64,000 bases of DNA from Siphonodentalium dalli (lineage: Eukaryota; Mollusca; Scaphopoda; Gadilida; Siphonodentaliidae). Below, piece after piece: positions 41,620-52,975 of the stretch. The DNA is taken from contig CP136061.1 of the NCBI GenBank assembly GCA_032622095.1, positions 193,322,369 to 193,386,368 on the forward strand, in the 5' to 3' direction. The notes beneath the pieces were generated by a model, which was given only the letters and a program-made list of their open reading frames with translations, was not told the origin of the DNA and did no database searches. Each line of letters opens with the position of its first letter. The stretch's first letter is position 1. The position numbers were made by a program, and so were the translations under genes.

Positions 41620-42150
41620 AAGTACAAATTTGGATATGTGGCAATAGAAGGAAAAGCAGTGAAGGATCCAGGGAATTTTTGGGGACACCTGTTTTCGGGC
41701 AATAATATGCCAAAGGCATATCCCAAAGGCCGGAGCAGGGGGAGATTCGGGAGGAGTGTCCCCCTGCTGATGGTGGGAGGTCTGGGGGTTCTCCCCCTGG
41801 AAAATTTTAGAAAATCCATTGCATTGACAGCTAATCTAGGGTTCTCTGAGTCAGTATTTTGAATTTTACTGAAATTGAGAGGTCAATTTGATCAAGTTTC
41901 TCAAGCGTAACTTTGGAAATTTTTATATATGTATAAGCATTGGAAATGCTTTGTAAGTTATTGTCAGATATCTTTCGGTTCAGTTGATTATGCTTATCTT
42001 GCTTGAAATGAGATTTACTGTCATCATTCTAAAACATATAATAGTCTATATTCTAAAATTCAACTGAGAGACACATTCATAATGTACTAGTAGGGGAGAA
42101 ACAATGTCTATTAAGTTAGTATTCACTATTAATCTCAAAGTTAACAAGAG
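41620..42150 (+). repeat. Dispersed repeat H, uninterrupted copy
   Basis: Contains GGAATTTTTGGGGACACCTG, GGGGGTTCTCCCCCTGGAAA and AACAATGTCTATTAAGTTAG. A second copy at about 59160-60600 has the same order but is split by a Harbinger-type element, so this copy is the empty-site reference. Confidence -1.
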
Positions 42151-43440
42151 GTGTGCACTCGAGTGCTAGCATACCCCCACCGTGGCAAATTCAACCCGCA
42201 TTATCCGAAAACCCAACAAAAAAGATTTTTAACTTTAAAGAAAAATTTGGATTAATAATTTTGATATTGGTTCATATTTGTTCAAATGATTGCAGAAACC
42301 CAAAAAAGGGTAGAAAATGAAACGCAACCTTAACATCTAAGATGGCTTTTGTCGAGTGTGATAGCATAAAAAACAAGACAGTCAATGACTGTGGGGTCGC
42401 TCACCAGACTGCAAAGACTGATAAGACTGGGACTCTGGAGACCACAACAGTCAGAACTTTTCATAATCACTTTAAAAGAAGTAGATATCTAAAGAGTTAA
42501 ATCTAAAAAAAAAAATTTTATGTTATGTCCCTGGCCCGCCCACATTTGACCCAGTGACCTGATTTGAACAAATCTGAACCCCAGTCACCCAAGGATCCTT
42601 CATACCAAATATGAACCCATATAGCCTGATGGTATTTGAGAAGAAGTCACTTTAAGAATACTATGGAGGGAAAGAGTTACGGCCCTGGCTTCGCAACTAT
42701 TTCAAGTGAACTCATTTGAACAAATCTGAATGTGAGTCACCTAGGGAACATCCACACCAAATATGAACCCATTTGGTCTTATGGTTCCAGAGGAGAAGAT
42801 GTTCAAATAATTGTTGTCGGACGGATGGACGGACAGACGATGGACGGACGAGGAGTGATGACTATAGCTCCACCGGAGCACGGGTAGGGTGGCTGGTTGG
42901 TAATTAAATCTCTTATCTCCGCCCCTATTTGAACAAACGTGAATCCCCATCTATGAGATCCATTCATTTGGTAATTTCAGACATTAGATTTTAAGAGTTG
43001 AACTGAACTGATTTTCCTAAAATGACCACAAATCTGAAAAAATCTAAACCCCAGTCACCGAAGGACCATCCATACCAAATATAATCTAAATAGTCCAGAT
43101 GGTTAGAAGAAATTGTTTTAATAATTACTATGGAAGGAAAGAGTTATGGCCCTGACTTCTCACCTATTTGACCTGATGAACTCATTTGAACAAATCTGAA
43201 TGTGAGTCACCTGGGGGACATCCACACCTAAATATATAAACCCATTTGGTCTTTAATATGTATCTGGAGAAGAAAACAATTGATGGACTGATAGAGACAT
43301 AATGACAGATGGATGGATGGGAGAACAGTCTGACATAGAGACTGACAAATTCAATCCAATATACCCCCCCCCCCCAAGTTTTCTTTGCAAAATCAGGGTA
43401 TAATGAGTTCAACTGGATACTGGTGGTTAAGAACAAAATA
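42151..43440 (+). repeat. GTGAGCTAAAA-family pieces
   Basis: 42151-42360 contains GTGTGCACTCGAGTGCTAGC. 42370-42890 contains AATGACTGTGGGGTCGCTC, CTCATTTGAACAAATCTG and an ACGGACAGACG tract. 42900-43340 repeats the block with GATGGATGG. A C-run lies at about 43365-43376. No gene. Confidence -1.
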
Positions 43441-43447
43441 TTCGAAC

Positions 43448-45076
43448 AGACAAGCCTGAACAAATTGACTGACATTTGCAGAATGAGGTCCCCAAAGGGT
43501 GAATTTAATGACACAATCCTGCAATGCAGGCTAGCATCACCAAATTCACCCTCTGGGGACCTCATTCTGTGTAGGCCTCAACTGCTATGGGAGACATAGC
43601 ATTAGGTTGAAGTTCTCCAGTTAAAGTTGGTGATGTGCACCCATTGGGCACCTCAATTATGCATTTATATTCACAAATTAGGGGATATAGAAACTAAACA
43701 GAAGGGCTAAAGTAAGTAAAAATGTCAATTTAAGTGCCTATATACTTCCCAGAAGATGAGGCCTAAGCAGAATGAGGACCCTGGCTAGTGTATTTGGTGA
43801 TGCTAGACTGCTGTGCAGGGTAGCATAACTAAATTCACCCTCTGGGGACTTCATTCGGCAAATGCCAGATAGAAGACAAATTTAATCCAATATATACCCC
43901 CCCCCCCCCCCCCATTTTTCTTTGAATATTAGTCGTATGATTTCATCTGGATAAGTGGTGATTAAAACAATAATATGAAATGGCCAAACATGAATTTAGT
44001 ATGTCTGACATTTGCAGAATTAGGTCCCAAAAATGTGGATTTAATGACAATATTCTGTAAGGCAGGCTAGCATCACCAAATTCATCCTCAATCTGATTAG
44101 GCCTCAATGGCCAATAAAACAAAGGAACAGATTGAAGTCCTACAGTTGAAGTTGGTGATACACACCCATTGAGCACCTCAATTATGCATTTTATCTTCTG
44201 CAAATTAGGGGGACATTGAAACTGAACAGGTGGAAAAAAGTGACTAAATCAATGAAGTCCTACAGTTGAAGTTGGTGATACACACCCATTGAGCACCTCA
44301 ATTATGCATTTTATCTTCTGCAAATTAGGGGGACATTGAAACTGAACAGGTGGAAAAAGTGACTAAATCAAACTGTCAATTTGATACTTAGGATACTTCC
44401 CAGAAGATGAGGACTAAGCAGAATTAGGTCCCTGGCGGGTGTATTTGGTGATGCTAGCATGCTGTATGGGGTAGCAACACTAAATTCACCATCTGGGGAC
44501 CTCACTATGTAAATGTCAGACACACTATTTCCAGACTTGAACTTCTTGAAGAAATCAAAGCCATTCACAGTATCAATGAATGTCAGTCATCACCTAACAT
44601 TGAATGGAAGCACCAGTTTGTTGTTAAATTGCTACAGATATGTTTAGATTAGAATAATACATGTCATCTGGCCAGTTTATATAATTAATGACCTGTACCT
44701 TTACAGATATATATGCCTCTGTGGTGAGAAGAGGTATTAAATTGAGAGGTGATATGGCTTGGAAGGGATGTTGGTTGATGGCAGGGTTGGGCCTGGGCCA
44801 TGTGGGAGGGGGTGGGTGGGGGAGGGTGGAATGTTTCCATAATTTCATTAAAGAGTAAAGTTTCATAACTCTGCAGATGTTATATATAATGGTGTCACTT
44901 TTTTTTCAAATTTAAAAACATGTTTAAAAAAAATTGTCTCAGAAGATGAGGCCTAAGCAGAATAAGGTAATTGAGGGTGTATTTGGTGATGCTAGCCTGC
45001 TGAATGGGGTAGCAACACTAAATTCACCATCTGGGGACTTCATTCTGCAAATGTCAGACACACTATGTCCAGGCTT
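43448..45076. mobile_element. Cluster of three double-hairpin elements
   Basis: Hairpins of the family occur at 43472-43570 and 43780-43865, at 44005-44095 and 44425-44520, and at 44960-45060 (right half only). Each has GGTGATGCTAG and CACCCTCTGGGGAC-type arms. A C-run at 43899-43914 separates the first two. An unrelated segment lies at 44540-44940. Confidence -1.
44133..44370 (+). repeat. 120-bp tandem duplication in a double-hairpin core
   Basis: TGAAGTCCTACAGTTGAAGT starts at 44133 and again at 44253; the units differ by one A in a run and little else, so this is a recent duplication of the core only. Confidence -1.
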
Positions 45077-45289
45077 GGAGAAATGAACAATGGACTATTC
45101 ATTGTAGACTCTGGTAGAATAGTTGTTTAGCTAATGTCATGTTGTGTAATGACAGATGGTAAACTGGTCTGAAGCAAGCAGTCTGAAGCAAGAGTATCGG
45201 TTGACCACACTATGATAAATTGGCTTTTTCAATAATACAGGCTTCAGTGTTCTCTTAAAAATTAATAGTGCATAGCAAAGAGGTCTGAA

Positions 45290-46900
45290 TTATAAAGGGC
45301 CATAACTCTGTTAAAATATATCGGATCAAACCCATATTTTAACTTGATCTGTATATAAGTGTCAAAAATTCATATACCAAATTTGGTGTTGATAAGATGA
45401 AAAATGTTTGAGTAATCCTGTCTTGGATGAATTCTATATCAAAACAAGAGTGGAAGGGGTTAAATAAACAATACCAAAATCCATACAGATGAAGAACATG
45501 CTAAGAAAAATCTAGGTAAGAAATATGAGGCTGTGATGTGTCCTAAACAAAAATTAAAGGTCAAAATGCAAAAATTAAATTTTTTTGTTTTTAAAGTTAT
45601 GTCCCTGGCTCTGCCCCTATTTGACCCAGTGACCCCATTTGAACAAATCTGAACCCCAGTCACCCAAGGTATCTCTGTACCAAATTTAAGCTAAATCGGC
45701 CAAATATTTTTTTAGAAGAAGTCATTGTAAGAATTACTATGAGTTATGGCCCTGGTTTCTCAACTAATTGACCAGGTGACCTCATTTGAACAAATCTGAA
45801 CACCAGTGACCCAAGGACCCTCCATACCAAATATTAGCTAAATCGGCCCAATTGTTCTGAACAAGAAGTCGTTGTAAGAATTACTATGGAGGAATAGAGT
45901 TATGGCCCTGGCTTCGCAACTATTTGACCCAGTGACCTCATTTGAACAAATCTGAATGAGAGTCACCTAGGGAACATCCACACCATATATGAACCAATAC
46001 GGTATGATGGTTTCAGAGGAGAAGATGTTTTTAAAAAAGTTTGACGGACGGACGGACGGACGTACCGACGACAGGGTACTTGTGTGAACATGTACTTGTG
46101 GGCTGCTGGACAAGTCATGCGAGGTGCAGTGCGTCCACCTTATACTTGTGATAGGCGCATTGGATGGCCGTATGTATGAGCTTCGTCGATCAACTCATGA
46201 GTCTCAGTGGGCTGCAGCCCACAGACAGAACAACGCAATCTAACTCGGTGGGTTGCAGCCCAGAGCAATGCAATCTAAACAAGAAAACCATAGTCAGAAA
46301 TGGTAACGCCACCAAGATTATAGTATTACATATAAATAGAAATTATAAAAAAATACATAAAATATTTTGATAACTATTGCGTTTAAACAAGTAATCCTTC
46401 AAATTATTACTAACAAAGCAAGAAAACGACTGTGGGGTCACTCAACAGATTATAAAGACTTGGACTTAGTATACTGTAAATACTAAAATTTAAATGAAAT
46501 AATTGAAAGATAAAATTTAGCAAGTAGTGAAAGTTAATTTTCTCATTTAATTTTTTTTTTGGGTTAAATAAAGCAATAATATAAATGTAAAATTTGGTTT
46601 AAAAAAAAATGATTGACAGGGGCTCTTCCAATAATTGCGCGACTGACCTGGTCAATTGTTCTTAAGAAGTTGTTTTGAGAATTACAATGGAGGGAAATAG
46701 TTATGGCTGTGGCTTCGCAAGTAATTAACTTGGTGACGTGATGTTAACAAATCTGAATTCCAGTAAACCAACGACGCTCCATACCAAATATAAGGTAAAT
46801 AACTTATTCTTTAGAAGTTGTTTTAAGATTTACTATGGAGGGAAAGAATTGTGTTGCTGGCTTCGCAACTATTTGACCTCATTGTAACAAATATAAATAT
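45290..46900 (+). repeat. CATAACTC and GTGAGCTAAAA-family pieces
   Basis: 45290-45430 has GGCCATAACTCTGTTAAAAT. 45430-46060 has repeated ACCTCATTTGAACAAATCTG and a GACGGACGGACGGACG tract. 46080-46300 repeats GTGGGCTGCAGCCCA-type palindromes. 46430-46900 is a diverged copy. Open frames here are not conserved. Confidence -1.
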
Positions 46901-46945
46901 TAGTCACTCGGGCAATAGTTGTATCTATTCTGTATATTAAGTTAT

Positions 46946-47055
46946 TGGGTCTTACGTGTCTTGAGATGTCTAAATAATTTTCGATGGGCAGATCGCGCAA
47001 GTGCAAGGGACCACCGCCAATCTTCTCTGTTGTGATTCCAATTGTTGGCTTATTA
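46946..47055 (-). CDS. Possible unassigned exon
   Basis: On the minus strand, after CTGTTTCTTAG, an open frame gives IFNKPTIGITTEKIGGGPLH and LRDLPIENYLDISRH, ending at donor CAC/GTAAGACC in phase 0, the phase ATR exon a needs. It does not resemble the expected ATR sequence. A longer frame (46869-47177) reads through both borders, so this may instead be a relic of another element. Confidence -1.
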
Positions 47056-47199
47056 AATATGCCTAAGAAACAGTCGCGCGCGAAGCGCGCTCCGTAGGTC
47101 GGGTTTTGGATCCCAGTTAATGAAAATATCATTGAAATAATCGGTTTCCCCCCAATAAACATCCATATGTTCAACATACATGTTTTTGGAGCAGAATTA

Positions 47200-47640
47200 G
47201 GAAGACCATATTGGACGCCATAATTCTGCTGTGGTTAAGTGGTCAATTACTTTGGACATTACTGTATGTAGATGGAGTTATCATTAGACCTCACATCCTT
47301 ATATGGGATACAGTAATGCCCAAAGTAATTGACCACTTAACCACAGCAGAATTATGGGTAATTTTTCAGGATTTAAAATCCTGAAAAAATACCCATAATT
47401 CTGCTGTGGTTAAGTGGTCAATTACTTTGGACATTACTGTATGTGGATGGAGTTATCATTAGACCTCGCATCCTTATATGGGCCTCAGTAATGCCAAAAG
47501 TAATTAACCTATTAACCACAGCAGAATTATATGTAATTTTTCAGGATTTAAAATCTTGAAAAATTACCCATAATTCTGCTGTGGTTAAGTGGTCAATTAC
47601 TTTGGACATTACTGTATGTTGATGGAGTTAAATCTCACAT
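47200..47640 (+). repeat. 175-bp array built from a palindromic MITE
   Basis: TTGGACATTACTGTATGT recurs with a 175-bp period (GACATT at 47255, 47430, 47605). Each unit is a TA-flanked palindrome (CAGTAATGCCCAAAGTAATT and its inverse; full copies 47311-47439 and 47486-47614) plus a GATGGAGTTATCATTAGACC spacer. The first unit has only its right arm. Confidence -1.
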
Positions 47641-49971
47641 CAGTGTGTTGGAGATTTTGGACCTTGACTTGGGACCTTTGTTTTTTAACGCAACAAATGC
47701 GAGTACACCTTATACACACATTTCTGATGTTGCCAGAGTTTTTCTTGGATAAGATGAGTTTGAAGCCTGCTTACATTTCAAAATGTTGTCAGTTTTGTAT
47801 TGTCTGCAGCAGAACTCGGCGCGTTGAAGCAAAAGTTACAAGAGATGAAATGTGTACGTAACGAGACTATAATACAAATGAAAGAAAAAAAAATTGAGGG
47901 AGGGATGGGCGATACAGGGAACTAAGAGTTGAACCCATATACATTTGTAGAGCGATAACGACCAATGTTGACATATTATGCATCTCAACTCTACTGCTGC
48001 AACAAGGCTATAAAATAGGGGGATGTCAGAATCTTAGTCATCTCTATATATTGCCAGAATAGTCGTTTATGGACTTCTATAGTGGTACAATACAAACTAG
48101 AATCAAAGGATAAAGATATGTACCGGTATGTAACACAACTATACTGATGAAAATAAAAATAACAATTTAGGCTGGGATAAGATGTTGGGTTGGTTATATG
48201 GACTCTGAGAAAAAAGGGTTCGTACCGATGAACTGTCATGAATTAGCAGCAATGATATAAAATTGGGGGGGGGGGGGGTCTGAAATTATCTCTATCTCTA
48301 TAGATGGCACCAGAATTATATAGAAAGGAATAGCAATTGATATACGTATACGGTATACTATAGTAATATCATAGACATACAAGTACAAGTATCACGTGAT
48401 AAAATATTACGTAACGTGACTATGGCGATGAAAAAAAAAAATAATTGGACCGGGATTAGAGGTTGGGTTGGTTATATGTGGATAATTGGATATGGAATTC
48501 ATACCGATGAAACGATACAAATTAGTGGAGCGATAAAGACCAATGTTGACACTTGTCAGGCTACGCGGGGGAAATAGGTGTTGATACGATAGACCGAAAT
48601 AATTTGTCGAGTGATAATGACCAATGTTAACGTATTAAGTAACGCGACTGTACTGTCGCACAATTATCAGGTAGAACCGGTCAAATATGGACTCTGGTGC
48701 CCAATATGGAACAGCTCAGAAAACCATTTGCAGGGCCCTAAAATTTATTTAACATGGGGATTTATTTAAAATCGATTTATGTTGATAAATCTCTTATTTT
48801 TCAAAATTTTAAGCTGAGACTTAAGTGTGTCTACGTTTTAGTCAAACTAAACCTTTTTTCGAACTGGACAGCAGATCCGAATAGTAGCTAAGATGTATTT
48901 AGATAGAATTATCAAAAGAATTTGACCGATTAGGGTGCATTTTAAAAGAATCGAGTGGAGAAATCTTGGCGACATTTCATAAAACACGCAGATAATTCCA
49001 GAAAATAAATATGGCGGTTATCACAATAGAACAGGCATAACATTACCCATAATGCACTTCACTACACCAGGGGCTCCCAATGGGTTATATATTATTTTCA
49101 GGCTATCAGATTATTTATATTTTCAACAACATATTATTACACCGGTGACTTAGTTTACAATTACAGCCTGTCCTGACTATCGATACGATTGAGTCATATT
49201 TTCAAAACCATATTATACTTTACAATTTCAGCATCTACATGATTCTATCGGTACAATTTGAGTAAGGTACAAAAAAAAATCTTCGCCCAGTCGACCACAG
49301 AATATGAAAAACTCTAATACAGCTTACACTACCTTGTGGCGTAATAAACTTTGACGTGCTAACTACATTGGGTCTTATATTGTGAGCTTTGACAATCGAA
49401 TCAGTGGGTTGCAAACCATGACACCATGTAATTTCATTTCTTGGTGTGTTGAACTTGCATTGTGATCATTGTTGCAAACAGAATATCAACACCTAAAATT
49501 GAGCCTCCTTACTAATATATTGGGTAATATTCTGAGAAGGGACTTTTATTTCACACTTTTCGAATGAATTTGTTAACCATCCACAGCGATATTTTCTTGT
49601 GGGGGAAACTGTGGCTCTTCACAGTAAGTTCACACCGTCCAAAGCCGCCATTTATAGAAGCGATCCGAAGTGCACAAATTCGCTCTTCCGAGAGAGTGAT
49701 GCGTGTGGGGTGAACATTTGGTGGTTTCGGGCGTCCCATGATTTGTGGGGGTGATTTGCGATTAGATGTTTAATTTCAAGTTGCATTACAGGTTGGTAGC
49801 AGGTGGTGAATTTCAGGGGATTATTGCCCACACCAGATATATTCTTTCTACATAAAGGTCATGCAATCATTGTAAGGGAATTTATCTGTGGGTAGGGCGC
49901 ACTGGTGTGGTGTACGCAATGACCATTTTTTAGCAGTCTAGCATTACATTGGTAAACTTCAGTTTTTCAAA
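47641..49971. other. Intergenic or intronic, no recognised gene
   Basis: 47641-47840 has a protein-like but interrupted plus-strand frame. 47940-48660 repeats GAGCGATAACGACCAATGTT-type segments three times. A G-run lies at about 48266-48278. Around 49550-49740 GC rises, with a minus-strand ATG-led frame (MGRPKPPNVHPTRITLSEER) that I cannot assign. Confidence -1.
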
Positions 49972-50165
49972 TCTGAGACATAGGGGCCTGTGATGCGCTC
50001 AGTTCCCGCTTTTGCGCTGCCCATACACACGCCTGCTTCATGTTAATGGTAGTATAATAAGGACATTTTATACTACCATTAACGTGAAGCAGGCGCATAT
50101 ATGGGCAGCACAAAATGTGACAAAAGGGGGTGGGTAGCGGGTAACAGACCCCTGTGTCTGAGAGT
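49972..50165. mobile_element. Long hairpin element
   Basis: CTGAGACATAGGGGCCTGTG at the left and the inverse (ACAGACCCCTGTGTCTGAG) at the right. The inner arms GCCTGCTTCATGTTAATGGT and ACCATTAACGTGAAGCAGGC surround a loop of under 20 bases. About 190 bp, no ORF. Confidence -1.
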
Positions 50166-51399
50166 ACAGGAGGCATTTATTTGATTTTCCTATCGGGTTG
50201 TAAATTAAATTCAGATAACCCTTTCAACGCCTGAAAGTCCACAAAGCATAATAAATTAGGGTTCATAATCACAGCAATTATTCACAAAACATATTTGAAT
50301 TATATACTGTGAGACTGGAGAAGACTATTTTCAAAAGTTTAAAAGGATTTTTAAAAGGAAAAATTGACTCTGTAGATTTGTGGGAAAATGAACACATTAA
50401 CAGACAAGAATTGACTATAGCTCACTTTTATGTTCCACATCAGGTGAGCTAAAAAGTGTACTAAGGAACACAAGATAAGAATAATGCTTGAAACCCTCAG
50501 TATATTTACAAATATAAAAAAATATATACCCCGTACAGAATGATACCAGGTAAAATTTGCCCTTAGTAGTAGTACCTTATCACCAGCAAGTAGATAAAAT
50601 TCATAGATAGTCCATAGGACTCAGTGCTTATCTAAGAGTCCCGTGCGCCAGCTAAATATCATTTAACCTGAAGAAATCTTAATTTAAGGTTCATCTCCAT
50701 GACTTTTATTAGCAACAAAATACAACTTGAACAGTTTTATTGAACAAAACATTAATTAGCTTATAAACAAAATTCGAATAATATTGTAAAAACTTCAGCA
50801 TTGGTCCAAATTCAACGTTTAATTTCTGTAAGATTAAAATGTACTACATGTAGAACACACCATTTTGACACTTTTTATCAGCAAGGGGAAAAACCAGATT
50901 ATCTGCGAATTTCAACTCCCAACACAACTGAATATATTCAACACATTCTAGGACCGTAGCACCAACTCTGGGCATTTGGTAACAAATTATATCCCTGGCA
51001 TTATAGAATGGAAAAAGACCCGGCACTGAGTATTGTAACAAAGCATGTACATGGTCATTACGCATGATCATGGACCGGTTTTTCTATTGAGTGATGATGT
51101 TCAGTAAAGTGAGGTGCGCTCTGAGGTTTGAATAATCTTTCCTTGAAAATTAACACTGAATTTCCATTCAAATGCTGCCACTTTACCTTCTGTCATGATA
51201 ACACCACCCCGCCCCCTACCACACTTTCATCCGAGATCACACATATGTTTAATAACAGACAACCACAAAGTCTTATCAATTTGGACTAACTATATATTTG
51301 AAAAAAATGAGCTGCTGTTATACCTTAAAAATTTAAATCACATAATTTCAATAACTTCTCATGGCATATGTGGCCCAACTATGAAATTTTAGCTTAACT
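50166..51399. repeat. Dispersed-repeat tails and unique DNA
   Basis: 50405-50455 has TGACTATAGCTC and CAGGTGAGCTAAAAAG. 50830-51075 resembles 14750-14900 (CAACTCCCAACACAACTGA). No gene recognised. Confidence -1.
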
Positions 51400-51415
51400 T
51401 ACAATATCTATCTGG

Positions 51416-51478
51416 CAGTCTGTTCACAATTCGTTTAGCATGAGCTACGAGCGTATTCACACTGTCCTATCGGCTCGC
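51416..51478 (-). CDS. Possible small exon, unassigned
   Basis: A strong minus-strand donor (ATATT/GTAAGTTAAG) closes a frame reading DSVNTLVAHAKRIVNRLPDRY after CGATAG. The acceptor lacks an adjacent pyrimidine tract. A faint likeness to the start of ATR (NTVVQKPRQIL in human) is not enough to assign it. Confidence -1.
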
Positions 51479-51539
51479 GGAATACCATAACATAACCAGA
51501 AGAAAATGAAAATAGTTCGGACGTGACCCATTTTCTACA

Positions 51540-51705
51540 GGCAGTAAATACCGGTAGTCATTGGGAGCAACTCACATACCAAATTTTTTTTTAATCCGTT
51601 TACAAATGTCAAAGTTATAAGGCATTCTTTTGGTCCACCCGCCCGCCCGCCAACCGTCCCTCGTCAAACCATAAGTCGAGTTTTTGAAAAACTCGACTAA
51701 AAAAT
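51540..51705 (+). repeat. CATAACTC-type repeat ending in a perfect hairpin
   Basis: Contains CTCACATACCAAATTTT, a CCCGCCCGCCCGCC tract and GTCGAGTTTTTGAAAAACTCGAC at its end (hairpin). Confidence -1.
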
Positions 51706-52621
51706 GTAAGCCGATTTAAATAAATACAAAATGACATGCCATCAGTTATTGATTTAAGAATCTTGACCATCCACTCACTCTAAATAAAATAAAGTTATGG
51801 AAAGTGCTACATGTTTTTGTTAGCGTATATATTCCTTTACCATACACAAATATGTGTTTGTCTTTTCAGCTCAACTTGCGATTTTGTGCTCTCGATAATG
51901 TTGGGAACAAAATATTCAAACATATGTGGCTTTAAATTTTGGTCAGGTTACATCTTCTTCGAACATCATTATTCTGGAGGTTGATCTGATGTGGATGTGC
52001 AAAATTTGAAATGGCCCAAGTGCATATGATTAAATTAAACCTAGTAATTGCTCGTTTACATACCAGTAATATTATATATATAGGGAACTTCATGCATGGT
52101 GATAGAAAATATCATATCAGAAAGAATATCGCGTTTTTGCATGCCGTTTTCTAATTATTCCATGATACTGTTCTGAGTATATAAATTCGTTACAGCAATT
52201 AATTTTATCTGTTGATATTATTATGAAATGAGCAATCACTAAGCTTATTTGTATCTATGCACATATGTACGACGCTTATTGCATATGTTGGGATGATTTA
52301 TCTGGGAGAAATTAAACTCGTATATCCATAAAGATTAATTTATGTGTACGAAACCCAACATATTATATCAAATATAATATTTCATGTTGTGTAATGAACT
52401 GGATCCAGTGTTCTCATGGCTCATGCATATATGTATGCAGGAACTTGGCTTGTATGAAGCAACTGTTTTGTAGGACATTGATTGACAATTCTTGAGAGAA
52501 ACGATTTTATATTCACCTCCTTGAATATCTGAAATTTACCATTTGCATGGGTTACCATTATGATTAATTACTGATGTATCAGATGTAACTGCAATAAGAA
52601 GAAGAACACACATCCTTTCAG

Positions 52622-52688
52622 TACCGATTATTGATACACCGATGAATGCCGAGTTTTGGCATCTGATTGAATGCACAACACAGGACAC
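52622..52688 (+). CDS. Possible plus-strand exon, unassigned
   Basis: Acceptor CACATCCTTTCAG and donor GGACAC/GTAAGA enclose 67 nt reading PIIDTPMNAEFWHLIECTTQ plus D (entry phase 1, exit phase 2). A similar small candidate is at 49587-49623 (RYFLVGETVALH, exit phase 1), compatible in phase. No family recognised. Confidence -1.
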
Positions 52689-52849
52689 GTAAGAATTTCC
52701 ATCCAAGTGAATAACCATAAACTGATGAATTCATGTCATACGTGGTGTTCTGTCGGTCGCGTTGATGTCAGACGTGCAATATAATATTCACAATATAACG
52801 ATGTGCAACACAATATAGACCATGCTGGAATACTGGTACATGCAAGTTC

Positions 52850-52975
52850 CTATCCCAAAGATGTGTATGGTTTCGACAGACGAGTAGACTTTGATCGAAT
52901 CTGCTTGTAGTACCGTAGCTTATTAACAAAATTTCCAGATCCAGAAATAGGATAGTATGTAGATTTTACGAAGTC
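52850..52975 (-). CDS. Possible terminal exon of an unknown minus-strand gene
   Basis: After the excellent acceptor TTCTGTTTCTTTCAG, an open frame of 41 codons reads DFVKSTYYPISGSGNFVNKL and RYYKQIRSKSTRLSKPYTSL plus G, then TAG. Basic, tyrosine-rich C-terminal tail; no family recognised and no certain upstream exon. Confidence -1.
   Translation of the reverse strand, partial: DFVKSTYYPISGSGNFVNKLRYYKQIRSKSTRLSKPYTSLG

Noticed and set aside
44624-44866. Minus-strand segment AYISVK as the exon before ATR exon a
   Set aside because: Although its phase fits, the donor is GTACAG, the exon would be 20 nt, and the sequence does not resemble ATR.
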